Part shown: positions 7,189 through 15,378 of the stretch, piece by piece
How the letters are laid out: every line of letters starts with the position of its first letter
Numbering within the stretch: the stretch's first letter is position 1
DNA from: RUG563 sp045590215
GTDB lineage: Bacteria > Bacillota > Clostridia > Christensenellales > Aristaeellaceae
Direction: 5' to 3'
DNA: 30,762 bases
Assembly (NCBI GenBank): GCA_045590215.1
Contig: JAZNQO010000019.1
Location: 1 to 30,762 of the forward strand
Notes under the pieces: model-generated
What the model was told of the DNA's origin: nothing
The model's database searches: none
Seen by the model: the letters and a program-made list of their open reading frames with translations, nothing else
Translations under genes and position numbers: made by a program

Positions 7189-10100
7189 TTATTCCATCGC
7201 CGGCAGGGCGATGCCGGCTTCCTTGGCGCACAGGAGCAGAGCGTCCAGAGCTTCCGTAATCTGTTCCGGCTGATGCTCGGAAATGACGCAGAAGCGCAGC
7301 CTGGCCTTGCCCTTGGGCACGGCAGGATAAACAGCCGGGGGCACGAACACGCCCTTATAGCGCAGCATATTGGACAGCAGGAACGCATCTTCGTCGCTGC
7401 CCACCATGATGGGAATGATGGCGGTTTCGCCGGCGAGGCAGGTGTTCAGGTTTCGCTTATGAGCCTCTTCCACGAAGCACTTGATGTTTCGCTCCATGCG
7501 CTGCATGATGGTGGGATCGCTGCGCAGCAGGCGGATGGCGCACAGGGAAGCGGCAGCCAGAGCCGGGCTTAAACCCACGGAGAAAACAAAGCCGGGCAGG
7601 TTATAGCGCATATAGTCGATGATGGCATGGCTGCCGGCAAGATAGCCGCCGCAGGTGCCAAGCCCCTTGGACAGGGTGCCCATTTTGATGTCGATGTCTT
7701 TGCCGTCCAAGCCGAAATATTCGTCCACGCCGCCGCCTGTTTTGCCGATGACGCAGGCAGAGTGGGCTTCGTCCACCATCAGGAAGCAGCCGTACTTCTT
7801 CTTGATGCGCACAAATTCCGGCACGGGGGCAATATCGCCGTCCATGGAATAGGCACCTTCGATGATGATGAGCACTTTGGCGTACTTTTGCCGTTGGGTG
7901 CGCAGGATGCCTTCCAAGGCTTCATAATCGTTATGGGGGAAGGGGCGGCAGGTGGCTTGGGAGAGCTGGCAGCCCTGGGCTACGGAGTTATGGGCGATGG
8001 CATCGTAGAGGATCAAATCGCCCTTGCCGCAGAAATTGCCAACGCAGGTGACGTTGGTGGAGTGTCCGCCCACCAGAACCAGAGCGGTTTCCGTGTGCTT
8101 CCAATCGGCAATTTCCTTTTCCAGTTCCTGATGCAGCGTCTTTTCGCCGGCCAGCAGGCGGCTGCCGGAAGCGGAGGTGCCGTACAGGTCGATGGCAGCC
8201 TTGGCGGCTTCCTTGGTTTCCTTGCGGCCGGACATGCCGACGTAATTGTAACTGCCGAAGTTCAAAACCCTCTGCCCGGCCATGTTGGAAGTATCCAGGA
8301 GGGGCGAATCGTGGCAGACAAAATAGGGGTTTTCTGCGCCGCTGCCAAGCAGGGCTTCCTGCCGCTTCTGGAAGGCAATGTATTCGGGGCTGTCTTCAAA
8401 GCGGGTGATGGTGGTGACGGGGCCGTCGTTTTCAGGGGCTGCAGCGGTTTCACCCTGCTGCTTTTTGAGGAGCAGCGCGGTCAAATCGTTGACGGTGGTG
8501 CAGTTGCCGTATTCTTCCACGGGAATCAGGATGCCCATGGTTTCTTCCAGCTTTAGGCTCATGCCCAGCACCTGCAGGCTATCGCCGCCCAGATCGTCAA
8601 TGAAGTGGGCGTCGTCCTTGATTTCGGAAACATCCATATCCAAGGTATCGGCATAAATTTGTCGGATTTGCTGCTTCAGAAGCTCGGCTTCTGCGCCCTT
8701 GGGCAAGGCTATGCTTTCTGCCTGCACAGGGGCGACAGGCTCGGAAATGACGGCAGCTGCCATGTCCATTTCCCGGAAGGCCAGCGTTCCGTCGGCAATG
8801 GCTTTTTTCAGGGCGGCACGCTTGATTTTGATGCCGTTGGCGTTGGGCAGCTGTTCGCCCGTGACCAGCACACGGGTGAGCCGCTTTAAGGTGGGCATGG
8901 TGCTGTTGATTTTCTTTACCTTGCCAAGCAGCGGTAGCAGCACATCGTCGTTCTGCCAGTTCTTGCCGGCGTTGATGACGAGGGTAATATCTTCATATTT
9001 GCTGTTCTTTTCCTTGAGGGTGGGGGTGCCCAGCACGCAAATCTGCTCTGCGCCGTCCAATATTCCCAGGGCATTTTCGATTTCGTCCGGATACACGTTT
9101 TCGCCGGATTCGTTGATGATGAGATCCTTCGTGCGGCCTTCCACATACATGCGGCTGCCTTTTTTCAGGCGCACCACGTCACCTGTGCGATACCAGCCGT
9201 CGGCATCCAGTTCGGGGGGCAGCATTTTGCCGTCCACCAAGCGGCCTGTATGCACAGTGTTGCCCCGGATGAACATTTCGCCAACGTTGGGGTCATCCCC
9301 GTTGGGCTCCACCTTATATTCCGCACTGCTGAGGGGACGCCCCACAGAGCCGGAGGTGCGCTTGATGATGTTTTTGCCCGTTTCCACGCTGGTGATGCCC
9401 GTTTCCGTCATGCCAAAGCCGGAAACCACATAATAGCCGAGGGCAGAGAGGGTGCGCATATATTTGGCCGGGGTATGGCTGCCGCCGAGAATGATGCACT
9501 TGATATCCGGCCCCAGCATCTGGGAAACCACATTGCGGAACATGAATTTCCTTGCAAAACCCAAGCCCAGGCTGGAGTTGACGGACTGCAGAGCCAAAGA
9601 GGTGCCCTTCATGGATTTGAAAGCGGCACGCTTGAAACGCTTTTCCTTGGCTACTTTCTTGTTCAGTGCCACGGAAAGATTATTGGCCAGCAGCGGCACA
9701 GCCAGCAGATGTGTCACATGGAAGCGGCGGGCGGTGTCCTGAATGGTTTTGGGGCTGCGGTCTTTGAGATAAATATTTTCGTAGCCGATGAAATGAATCC
9801 ACTGCATGCACACCATGAAACCGAAAATATGATGGAAGGGCAGGAATGCCAGATTCCTGTTGGGTTTATCGTTGATGATGCGCTTATTGGAGCGATACAA
9901 AAGCTCGCTGTTCAAAACCTGATTGCAGATGGCCGTTTCGTTATAGACGAAGATGCGGCTGGTGGAGGTGGTACCGGAGGTGCAAAGAGCCACCATCGTG
10001 CCATAAGCATGGCGGAAAGAAGGAGCGGCAGGGGCGGCGGCCAGCTCTGGCAGCGTAATCTGGGTATACCGGCCAGGCAGATTCCGCTTGGCTTTGCCGA

Positions 10101-10464
10101 TCACGGCTACGGCACCGGCCTGTTCCAGCAGATACGCCGTCATTTCGTCGTTCAGGGCGAAGTCCAGCAGCAGTGCCTGATGGCCGGACTGGATGATGCC
10201 CCAGAAGATGGAGAACCAATCGGGGCAGGTGTCCAATTGCAGAGCCACAAACTTGCCCTCCGCTTCTTCCGGAAGGACGGAATGGATATATTTTGCACAG
10301 GCCTTGGCATGGCCTGCGTATTCTCTATAGGTGATTTGCTTTTCGGTGTCCCCTTCCAGATAACGGGCGGCCACCTTTTCGGGATTGGAACAGATGATGG
10401 AAAAGAGATTTTCCAGCGTCATATTCTGCTGAAGATTCTTGCTGCGCAACAGAATTTCTTTCAT
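7189..10464 (-). CDS. Trifunctional acyl-AMP ligase - acyl carrier protein - alpha-oxoamine synthase fusion
   Basis: One 1091-residue protein with three domains. Residues about 15-560 are an ANL adenylation domain: CTSGTTS (161-167), GFGMTETG (349-356), YRTGD (425-429), RTKDLI (444-449) and a likely catalytic lysine in GIKIK (544-548). Residues about 590-670 are an acyl carrier domain with DDLGGDSL, Ser629 taking the phosphopantetheine arm. Residues about 690-1091 are a PLP enzyme of the AONS/KBL/serine palmitoyltransferase class: VDEAHS (897-902) with Asp898 for the cofactor ring and GTLSKGLG with Lys933 for the Schiff base. The inferred reaction is fatty-acid activation, loading onto the internal carrier, then decarboxylative condensation with an amino acid to a 2-amino-3-ketone. 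The gene follows the reductase by 6 bases, with only a weak ribosome site (GAAGGGA), so translation is likely coupled. Chain length and amino acid are unknown. Confidence 0.9.
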   Translation of the reverse strand: MKEILLRSKNLQQNMTLENLFSIICSNPEKVAARYLEGDTEKQITYREYAGHAKACAKYIHSVLPEEAEGKFVALQLDTCPDWFSIFWGIIQSGHQALLLDFALNDEMTAYLLEQAGAVAVIGKAKRNLPGRYTQITLPELAAAPAAPSFRHAYGTMVALCTSGTTSTSRIFVYNETAICNQVLNSELLYRSNKRIINDKPNRNLAFLPFHHIFGFMVCMQWIHFIGYENIYLKDRSPKTIQDTARRFHVTHLLAVPLLANNLSVALNKKVAKEKRFKRAAFKSMKGTSLALQSVNSSLGLGFARKFMFRNVVSQMLGPDIKCIILGGSHTPAKYMRTLSALGYYVVSGFGMTETGITSVETGKNIIKRTSGSVGRPLSSAEYKVEPNGDDPNVGEMFIRGNTVHTGRLVDGKMLPPELDADGWYRTGDVVRLKKGSRMYVEGRTKDLIINESGENVYPDEIENALGILDGAEQICVLGTPTLKEKNSKYEDITLVINAGKNWQNDDVLLPLLGKVKKINSTMPTLKRLTRVLVTGEQLPNANGIKIKRAALKKAIADGTLAFREMDMAAAVISEPVAPVQAESIALPKGAEAELLKQQIRQIYADTLDMDVSEIKDDAHFIDDLGGDSLQVLGMSLKLEETMGILIPVEEYGNCTTVNDLTALLLKKQQGETAAAPENDGPVTTITRFEDSPEYIAFQKRQEALLGSGAENPYFVCHDSPLLDTSNMAGQRVLNFGSYNYVGMSGRKETKEAAKAAIDLYGTSASGSRLLAGEKTLHQELEKEIADWKHTETALVLVGGHSTNVTCVGNFCGKGDLILYDAIAHNSVAQGCQLSQATCRPFPHNDYEALEGILRTQRQKYAKVLIIIEGAYSMDGDIAPVPEFVRIKKKYGCFLMVDEAHSACVIGKTGGGVDEYFGLDGKDIDIKMGTLSKGLGTCGGYLAGSHAIIDYMRYNLPGFVFSVGLSPALAAASLCAIRLLRSDPTIMQRMERNIKCFVEEAHKRNLNTCLAGETAIIPIMVGSDEDAFLLSNMLRYKGVFVPPAVYPAVPKGKARLRFCVISEHQPEQITEALDALLLCAKEAGIALPAME

Positions 10465-10470
10465 TAAGAA

Positions 10471-11313
10471 TCAGTCCCTTCTTTTTTCTTGGACAGGCTT
10501 TATCTTTTTGTTGTAATAGGAGGCAATGAAAGCGGAAAACCATTTCACCGGCAGGAGATCATGCAAAAGGACAGCCAGATGCTGATCGAATTTTGCAATG
10601 CAAAGCTTGCCGGGCAGCTTTCTTTTTTGCAGGGCTTTGGCCACTTTTCTGCCCAAGGCATCCGGGTCGCTGCCGTTTTGTTCGTCATGGGCAATCTGAT
10701 TGGTGCCCCGCTGATAGGCTTCCCAGTAAGGGGAGGCAGGGGTCATGCCTTTGGCATGTTTTCGGTAAAGATGGCTGCCGGATTTGTGATCCCCCGGCTC
10801 TACCACCATCACTTCAATCCCGAAGGGCTTCACTTCCATCCGCAAACATTCCAGATACCCTTCAATGGCGTGCTTGCTGGCGGTATAGGCCCCTTCAAAG
10901 GGAATGCCCAGCAGGCCGTTGATGGAGGAAAAGACAACGATTTGCCCTTTACCCCTTTCTCGCATCAGGGGAAGCACATGGCGCAGAAGCCTTGCCAAGC
11001 CGAAGAAATTGGTTTCCATCACTTGACGGATTTCCGCATCTTCATAGCTTTCGCAGGCTCCGAGGTTCAGGACCCCGGCACAGCTGACAAGCACATCCGG
11101 GATGCCTGTGCGCTTTTTTGCTTCCTGCACAAAAGCTGCTACGCTTTCTTCGCTTGTCACATCCAGCGGCAGGCAGTTTGCATCCCTGCGATTTTCTTCT
11201 CTTTCAAAGGAACGTGCCCCGGCAACCACCGTAAAGGCGGTCTTGCGCAAAGCATCGGCCGTATGCAGCCCCAGACCGCTGGAAGCACCGCAAATCCATA
11301 CACTTTTTGCCAT
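10471..11313 (-). CDS. Short-chain dehydrogenase/reductase, probable oxoamine ketoreductase
   Basis: This 280-residue classical SDR has the nucleotide site GASSGLG (9-15), an acidic DV (51-52), SCAG (77-80, in place of the usual NNAG) and a catalytic triad of Ser130, Tyr143 and Lys147 (YTASK). The C terminus (about 230-270) is basic with a hydrophobic stretch, which could favour membrane association. The start at 11313 has GGAGG 6 bases upstream. It is the first gene of a two-gene operon with the fused acyl-ligase/oxoamine synthase. Its sequence type resembles SDRs acting on lipid ketones, as 3-ketosphinganine reductases do, so the inferred role is to reduce the 2-amino-3-ketone product to an amino alcohol. 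SDR substrates cannot be read from sequence; the context gives the assignment. Confidence 0.88.
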   Translation of the reverse strand: MAKSVWICGASSGLGLHTADALRKTAFTVVAGARSFEREENRRDANCLPLDVTSEESVAAFVQEAKKRTGIPDVLVSCAGVLNLGACESYEDAEIRQVMETNFFGLARLLRHVLPLMRERGKGQIVVFSSINGLLGIPFEGAYTASKHAIEGYLECLRMEVKPFGIEVMVVEPGDHKSGSHLYRKHAKGMTPASPYWEAYQRGTNQIAHDEQNGSDPDALGRKVAKALQKRKLPGKLCIAKFDQHLAVLLHDLLPVKWFSAFIASYYNKKIKPVQEKRRD

Positions 11314-11326
11314 GACTTTCCTCCAA

Positions 11327-11342
11327 AGTTGAAAAATCAACT
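11327..11342. promoter_or_regulatory. Palindrome at transcription start of the reductase operon (candidate operator)
   Basis: A perfect inverted repeat, AGTTGA-AAAA-TCAACT, lies between the minus-strand -10 box and the ribosome binding site, about where transcription of the lipid-type operon should begin. The short stem with no U-run fits a protein-binding site better than a terminator. The regulator is unknown. Confidence 0.5.
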
Positions 11343-11345
11343 ATG

Positions 11346-11374
11346 ATTATATCACGATTTGTGTTATAATGCAA
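11346..11374 (-). promoter_or_regulatory. Promoter of the reductase/oxoamine synthase operon
   Basis: Minus-strand TTGCAT (11369-11374), exactly 17 bases, TATAAT (11346-11351). The -10 is perfect. The -35 overlaps the plus-strand TATAAT at 11365-11370, so the divergent promoters probably compete for polymerase. Confidence 0.75.
11362..11370 (+). promoter_or_regulatory. Extended -10 promoter of the rlmI-like gene
   Basis: TGTTATAAT is a TGN extended -10 with a perfect hexamer and no good -35. The 15-base string GATTTGTGTTATAAT is repeated exactly ahead of gyrB. It lies 64 bases upstream of the methyltransferase start. Confidence 0.6.
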
Positions 11375-11433
11375 TCACTCCCACAGGCTGTAAATAAGCG
11401 GAGTACAAAAAAAGCACAGAATGGGGCAGAATT

Positions 11434-12603
11434 ATGGCAGATGTGATCTTGCTTCCCGGAAAAGAAAAACGAGTGTTCGGCGGTCATCCGTGGGTGTTCC
11501 GCAGTGATATTGCCAGAACAAAAAGCGATCCCAAGCCCGGCGATACCGTTCGGGTGACAGCGTCTAACGGCCGCTTTTTGGCCATGGCTGTGTATAATCC
11601 CAAATCCCAGATTGCTTTGCGGATTCTCAGCCGCAAAGACGAAGTGATTGATAACGCCTTTATCCGGGAAAGGGTGCGCCGGGCAGTGGATTACCGCCGG
11701 AAGTTTGCGGATTTGCGCTCCTGCCGGCTGATTTTTGCGGAGTCCGACGGGCTGCCGGCGGTGATTGTGGATAGCTTTGGGGATGTGCTTTCCATGCAGT
11801 GCTTGTGCCTTGGCATGGAAAAATATAAGGAAGTTATCTGCGATGCCCTGATGGAAGAAGTGCAGCCCATGGGCATTTATGAGCGCGGCGATGTGCCCGT
11901 GCGCACGCTGGAAGGCTTACCGCTGACCTGCGGCGTGCTCCGGGGCGAAGTGCCGGACAAGGTGGAAATTGAAGAAAACGGCGTGAAATTCTCCGTGGAC
12001 GTGAAAAACGGCCAGAAGACCGGCTTCTTTCTGGATCAGAAAGAGAACCGGGCGGCCATTGCGCCTTTCGTGAAGGGAAAAACGGTGCTGGATTGCTTCA
12101 CCCACACCGGCTCTTTTGCCCTTCATGCGGCACGCTATGGCGCAGAACGGGTGGTGGGCGTGGATATTTCGGAATTTGCCTGCGAATGTGCAAGGGAGAA
12201 CGCCGCCCTCAACGGCTTTGACAATGTGGAATTTGTGGCAGCCAATGCTTTTGATTATCTGAAAGAGCAGTGCGCTGCCGGGAATCACTTTGACGTGGTC
12301 ATTCTGGATCCCCCGGCCTTTACCAAGTCCCGTGCCAATATCGAGGCGGCCACCCGTGGCTATAAGGAAATTAACCTGCGTGGCATGCAGCTGGTGAAAA
12401 ACGGGGGGTATCTTATCACCTGCTCCTGCAGCCAGCATATCTTGCCAGATATGTTTATGAACATCGTCAAATCCGCTGCACAGGATGCACGGGTGTCCCT
12501 TTTCCAAGTGGAATACCGCACCCAAGGCAAGGATCACCCCATCCTGCCCAACGCCATCGAAACCCAGTATCTCAAATGCGGCATTTTCCGCATTGATAAA
12601 TAA
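11434..12603 (+). CDS. rlmI: Class I SAM-dependent rRNA methyltransferase, RlmI family
   Basis: This 389-residue protein has an N-terminal PUA domain (about 1-75), a linking EEHEH-type region and a Rossmann methyltransferase domain. Motif I is VLDCFTHTGSFALHAA (218-232), the acidic SAM contact is VGVDIS (241-246), motif IV is DPPAF (292-296) and a conserved cysteine pair is TCSCS (329-333). E. coli RlmI makes m5C1962 in 23S rRNA; the same target is inferred here and should be treated as a family-level call. Upstream pairing to the ribosome is weak (GGGG about 9 bases before ATG). It is probably monocistronic, since nearly 800 bases without a gene follow. Confidence 0.88.
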   Translation: MADVILLPGKEKRVFGGHPWVFRSDIARTKSDPKPGDTVRVTASNGRFLAMAVYNPKSQIALRILSRKDEVIDNAFIRERVRRAVDYRRKFADLRSCRLIFAESDGLPAVIVDSFGDVLSMQCLCLGMEKYKEVICDALMEEVQPMGIYERGDVPVRTLEGLPLTCGVLRGEVPDKVEIEENGVKFSVDVKNGQKTGFFLDQKENRAAIAPFVKGKTVLDCFTHTGSFALHAARYGAERVVGVDISEFACECARENAALNGFDNVEFVAANAFDYLKEQCAAGNHFDVVILDPPAFTKSRANIEAATRGYKEINLRGMQLVKNGGYLITCSCSQHILPDMFMNIVKSAAQDARVSLFQVEYRTQGKDHPILPNAIETQYLKCGIFRIDK

Positions 12604-12649
12604 AAAGTTTGTGCTGACACAAGGAACCGGGAGGGGCATTGATCCGCCC

Positions 12650-12830
12650 CCCTCAATCTGCGTCTTGGCTGCTTCCGCTCCCTCCACCGGAGGGTCGGTC
12701 GCCTCTTCCCCGCAACCTCAATCTACGCCTTGGTCGCTGCCGCTCCCAATGCTTGTTTCGGTTGATTCATTCGGCTTCCTGCGGCTTTCAGCCGCTCCCT
12801 CCACCGGAGGGCCGGTCGCCTCATTCACCC
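12650..12830. repeat. Short palindrome-bearing repeats (CCCTCCACCGGAGGG)
   Basis: Two nearly identical blocks, CTCCCTCCACCGGAGGG followed by T/CCGGTCGCCTC, occur at about 12678-12705 and 12793-12820. A second motif beginning CCTCAATCT and ending GCTCCC is also repeated at about 12651 and 12717. The CCCTCC/GGAGGG arms form a 6-bp hairpin. This first part of the 794-base gap between rlmI and gyrB has no plausible gene. Confidence 0.6.
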
Positions 12831-12922
12831 TGCACCTTTTTGCAAATAAACATACGCTTTCTAACAAACAATTTCCGCACGAAACTTAAAGAACGGACAC
12901 AATTTTCACCACGGGCATAAAG

Positions 12923-13200
12923 AAAATACACAAAATGGCGAGAGAGAAAGCTTGCTTTCCCCTTCGCCATTTTGCGTATTTTCCCCGGATGCTTTGCATC
13001 CGGCAGGCGGCTGAAAGCTGCCCAGCCCGTGGCGTGCGGCAGTGCCGCAGCCGACTCGCAAAGTCACAACATTTCTTTTATAAAAACCTTTGCGTGCCAC
13101 AAGCAACAGCGGCACATGGTTTGTCCAATAAATCTTCTCTATCCGCTACCGGGTCAAGGGATGAAATCCCTTGTGGGGCGTGGGGTGAAACCCCACAAAA
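12923..13200 (+). repeat. Dispersed structured repeat, family A copy 2 (most complete)
   Basis: In order: a long hairpin with 29-base arms around TT (12923-12951 and 12954-12982, about 4 mismatches); CCGGATGCTTTGCATCCGG (12985-13003); GGCGGC/GCTGCC (13006-13022); CAGCCCGTGG; GCGGC/GCCGC; the 33-base core at 13103-13135; and two more hairpins, CAAGGGAT/ATCCCTTG near 13154-13172 and GTGGGGC/ACCCCAC near 13173-13196. The left half matches 30298-30403 on the other strand, and the right half matches 1-175. Several small open frames cross it but none resembles a protein. Its role is unknown. Confidence 0.72.
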
Positions 13201-13338
13201 TCCCCTCGTTTTTTGTCAAAAATTGGTGCTTTTTCGTCCATCTCTCCCCCTGCGCAAAAAGAGGGAAGAAGGCAGCAAAAAATAAGCAAAAAAACGGGCA
13301 TAATATATGTAGAAACCCTTCCAAAATGGATGGATTTG

Positions 13339-13347
13339 TGTTATAAT
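13339..13347 (+). promoter_or_regulatory. Extended -10 promoter of gyrB
   Basis: TGTTATAAT, with the same 15-base context (GATTTGTGTTATAAT) as before the rlmI-like gene. The -35 region is poor, as usual for extended -10 promoters. It lies 50 bases before the chosen gyrB start. Confidence 0.65.
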
Positions 13348-13397
13348 TAGTTGGTTAAAGTTTTCCCTTTTTTGCCGCTTAAAACATGGAGGAAATT

Positions 13398-15365
13398 ATG
13401 GCTGAAGACATGGAAAAATCCTTGGAAAACACGGCGGTTCAGGCCGCCCAATATGACGAAAATCAGATTCAGGTGCTGGAAGGGCTGGAGGCCGTGCGCA
13501 AGCGTCCCGGCATGTATATCGGCTCCACGGACGCCCGTGGCCTGCACCACTGCGTATATGAAATTGTGGATAACGCCATTGACGAAGCACTGGCCGGATA
13601 CTGCACGGAGGTAAACATCTGCCTGCATAAAGACGGCTCTGTTTCCGTGCGTGACAATGGTCGTGGCTTCCCGGTGGGCATCCATCCCAAGATGGGCCGT
13701 CCAGCGGTGGAAGTATGCCTGACGGTGCTGCATGCCGGGGGCAAGTTCGGCGGTGAAGGGTATAAGGTATCCGGCGGCTTGCACGGCGTGGGTGCGTCGG
13801 TTGTGAATGCGCTCAGCCGTCATTTGAAAGTGCAGGTGCGTCAGGACGGTAAGATTTACGAGCAGGAATACACGCTGGGCAAGATTGATTACGACCTCCG
13901 GGTTGTGGGCGCAACGGAAGAAACGGGCACCACAGTGCAATTCTGGCCGGACATCCGCAGCGAAGAAAACCCGGACGGCGTTTTCGATGCAGAGATTGAT
14001 TTTTCTTTCGACGTTTTGAAAGTACGCATCCGTGAAATGGCGTTTTTGAATAAGGGCATTAAGCTGGTGCTGCGGGACGAGCGTGGCGAAGAAGTGAATG
14101 AACGGGTGTTCCATTACGAGGGCGGCATCCGGGAGTTCGTCAAATACCTGAACAAGAATAAAGAAATGCTGTTCCCCGAACCCATCTATGTGGAAGGCGT
14201 AAAAAACAGCGTGACGGTGGAAGTAGCCATGCAGTATAACGACAGCTACTCCGAAAACATCTACGCTTTCGCCAATAACATCCATACCCCCGAAGGCGGC
14301 ACCCACCTGATGGGTTTCCAGAGTGCCTTAACCCGTGCCATCAATAACTATGGCCGGAAATACAAGATTCTCAAAGACAGCGACGCCAACCTGAAGGGCG
14401 AAGACACCCGTGAATCGCTGGCCGCCGTTATTTCCGTGAAAATGCCGGAGCCCCAGTTTGAGGGGCAAACCAAGTCCAAGCTGGGCAACAGCGAAGTGCG
14501 CCCCATTGTGGACGGGCTGGTGTCCGAAGGGCTGGAAGTGTTCTTGGAAGAAAACCCCTCCGTTGCCAAGACTATCCTGGAACGCTGCCTGGGTGCCGCC
14601 CGTGCAAGAGAAGCTGCCCGGAAAGCCAGAGATTTAACCCGGCGCAAAACCGTCTTGGAAAGCGGCTCCCTCCCCGGCAAGCTGGCCGACTGTACGGAGC
14701 GTGACCCTGCCAAGTGCGAAATCTTCATCGTGGAAGGCGACTCTGCCGGCGGCAGTGCCAAAACGGGGCGTGACCGTATGTATCAGGCCATCCTGCCCCT
14801 GCGCGGCAAAATCCTGAACGTGGAAAAGGCACGGCTGGATAAAATCCTCATCAGCGAGCAGATCAAGAACATGATCACGGCCTTCGGCTGCGGCGTGGGC
14901 GATGATTTCAACATCGATAAGCTGCGCTATCACCGCATTGTGTGCATGACGGACGCCGACGTGGACGGCGCACATATCCGCATTTTGATGCTCACCTTCT
15001 TCTATCGCTATATGCGCCCCCTCATCGAAAAGGGCTATGTATATATCGCCATGCCGCCGCTGTATAAGGTCACCAAAGGCAAGCAGGAATATTACGTCTA
15101 TGACGATAAGGAACTGCAGCAACTGCTGGATAAACTGGGAAGAGAAACCAAGGCGGAAATTCAGCGTTATAAAGGCCTTGGCGAAATGAGCAGCGAGCAG
15201 CTGTGGCACACCACTATGAACCCCGAAACCCGCACCATGATGAAGGTGACCATGGAAGACGCCATGGCCGCCGACGAAATCATCACCCTGCTGATGGGCG
15301 ACAAGGTGGAGCCCCGCCGCGAATTCATCGAGCAGAACAGCGAGCTGGCCGTGCTGGACTTCTAA
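13398..15365 (+). CDS. gyrB: DNA gyrase subunit B
   Basis: The ATPase subunit of DNA gyrase introduces negative supercoils together with GyrA. The 655-residue length fits the Gram-positive type without the proteobacterial insertion. GHKL ATPase features are EIVDNAIDEALAGYC with the catalytic-site Glu and Asn, DNGRGFP and GGLHGVGASVVNALS. Transducer and TOPRIM features are QTKSKLGN, EGDSAGGSAK, PLRGKILNVEKAR, TDADVDGAHIR and RYKGLGEM. The start at 13398 is chosen because GGAGG lies 5 bases upstream; an in-frame ATG at 13386 would sit before that ribosome site. A small exported protein gene follows after 13 bases, then gyrA, an order often seen in Firmicutes apart from the inserted gene. Confidence 0.98.
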   Translation: MAEDMEKSLENTAVQAAQYDENQIQVLEGLEAVRKRPGMYIGSTDARGLHHCVYEIVDNAIDEALAGYCTEVNICLHKDGSVSVRDNGRGFPVGIHPKMGRPAVEVCLTVLHAGGKFGGEGYKVSGGLHGVGASVVNALSRHLKVQVRQDGKIYEQEYTLGKIDYDLRVVGATEETGTTVQFWPDIRSEENPDGVFDAEIDFSFDVLKVRIREMAFLNKGIKLVLRDERGEEVNERVFHYEGGIREFVKYLNKNKEMLFPEPIYVEGVKNSVTVEVAMQYNDSYSENIYAFANNIHTPEGGTHLMGFQSALTRAINNYGRKYKILKDSDANLKGEDTRESLAAVISVKMPEPQFEGQTKSKLGNSEVRPIVDGLVSEGLEVFLEENPSVAKTILERCLGAARAREAARKARDLTRRKTVLESGSLPGKLADCTERDPAKCEIFIVEGDSAGGSAKTGRDRMYQAILPLRGKILNVEKARLDKILISEQIKNMITAFGCGVGDDFNIDKLRYHRIVCMTDADVDGAHIRILMLTFFYRYMRPLIEKGYVYIAMPPLYKVTKGKQEYYVYDDKELQQLLDKLGRETKAEIQRYKGLGEMSSEQLWHTTMNPETRTMMKVTMEDAMAADEIITLLMGDKVEPRREFIEQNSELAVLDF

Positions 15366-15378
15366 AGAGGAATTGAAA

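Noticed and set aside
7189..9100. Simple biotin-synthesis KAPA synthase (bioF)
   Set aside because: The oxoamine synthase domain is fused to an adenylation and a carrier domain and sits with an SDR; no bio genes are nearby, so a bioF name would mislead.
12935..13346. Small open frames in the rlmI-gyrB gap
   Set aside because: They run through family A hairpins, have no plausible ribosome site or protein-like composition, and phase is not kept between repeat copies.
13386..13397. Upstream ATG start for gyrB
   Set aside because: The GGAGG that fits translation lies within this extension and points to ATG at 13398.
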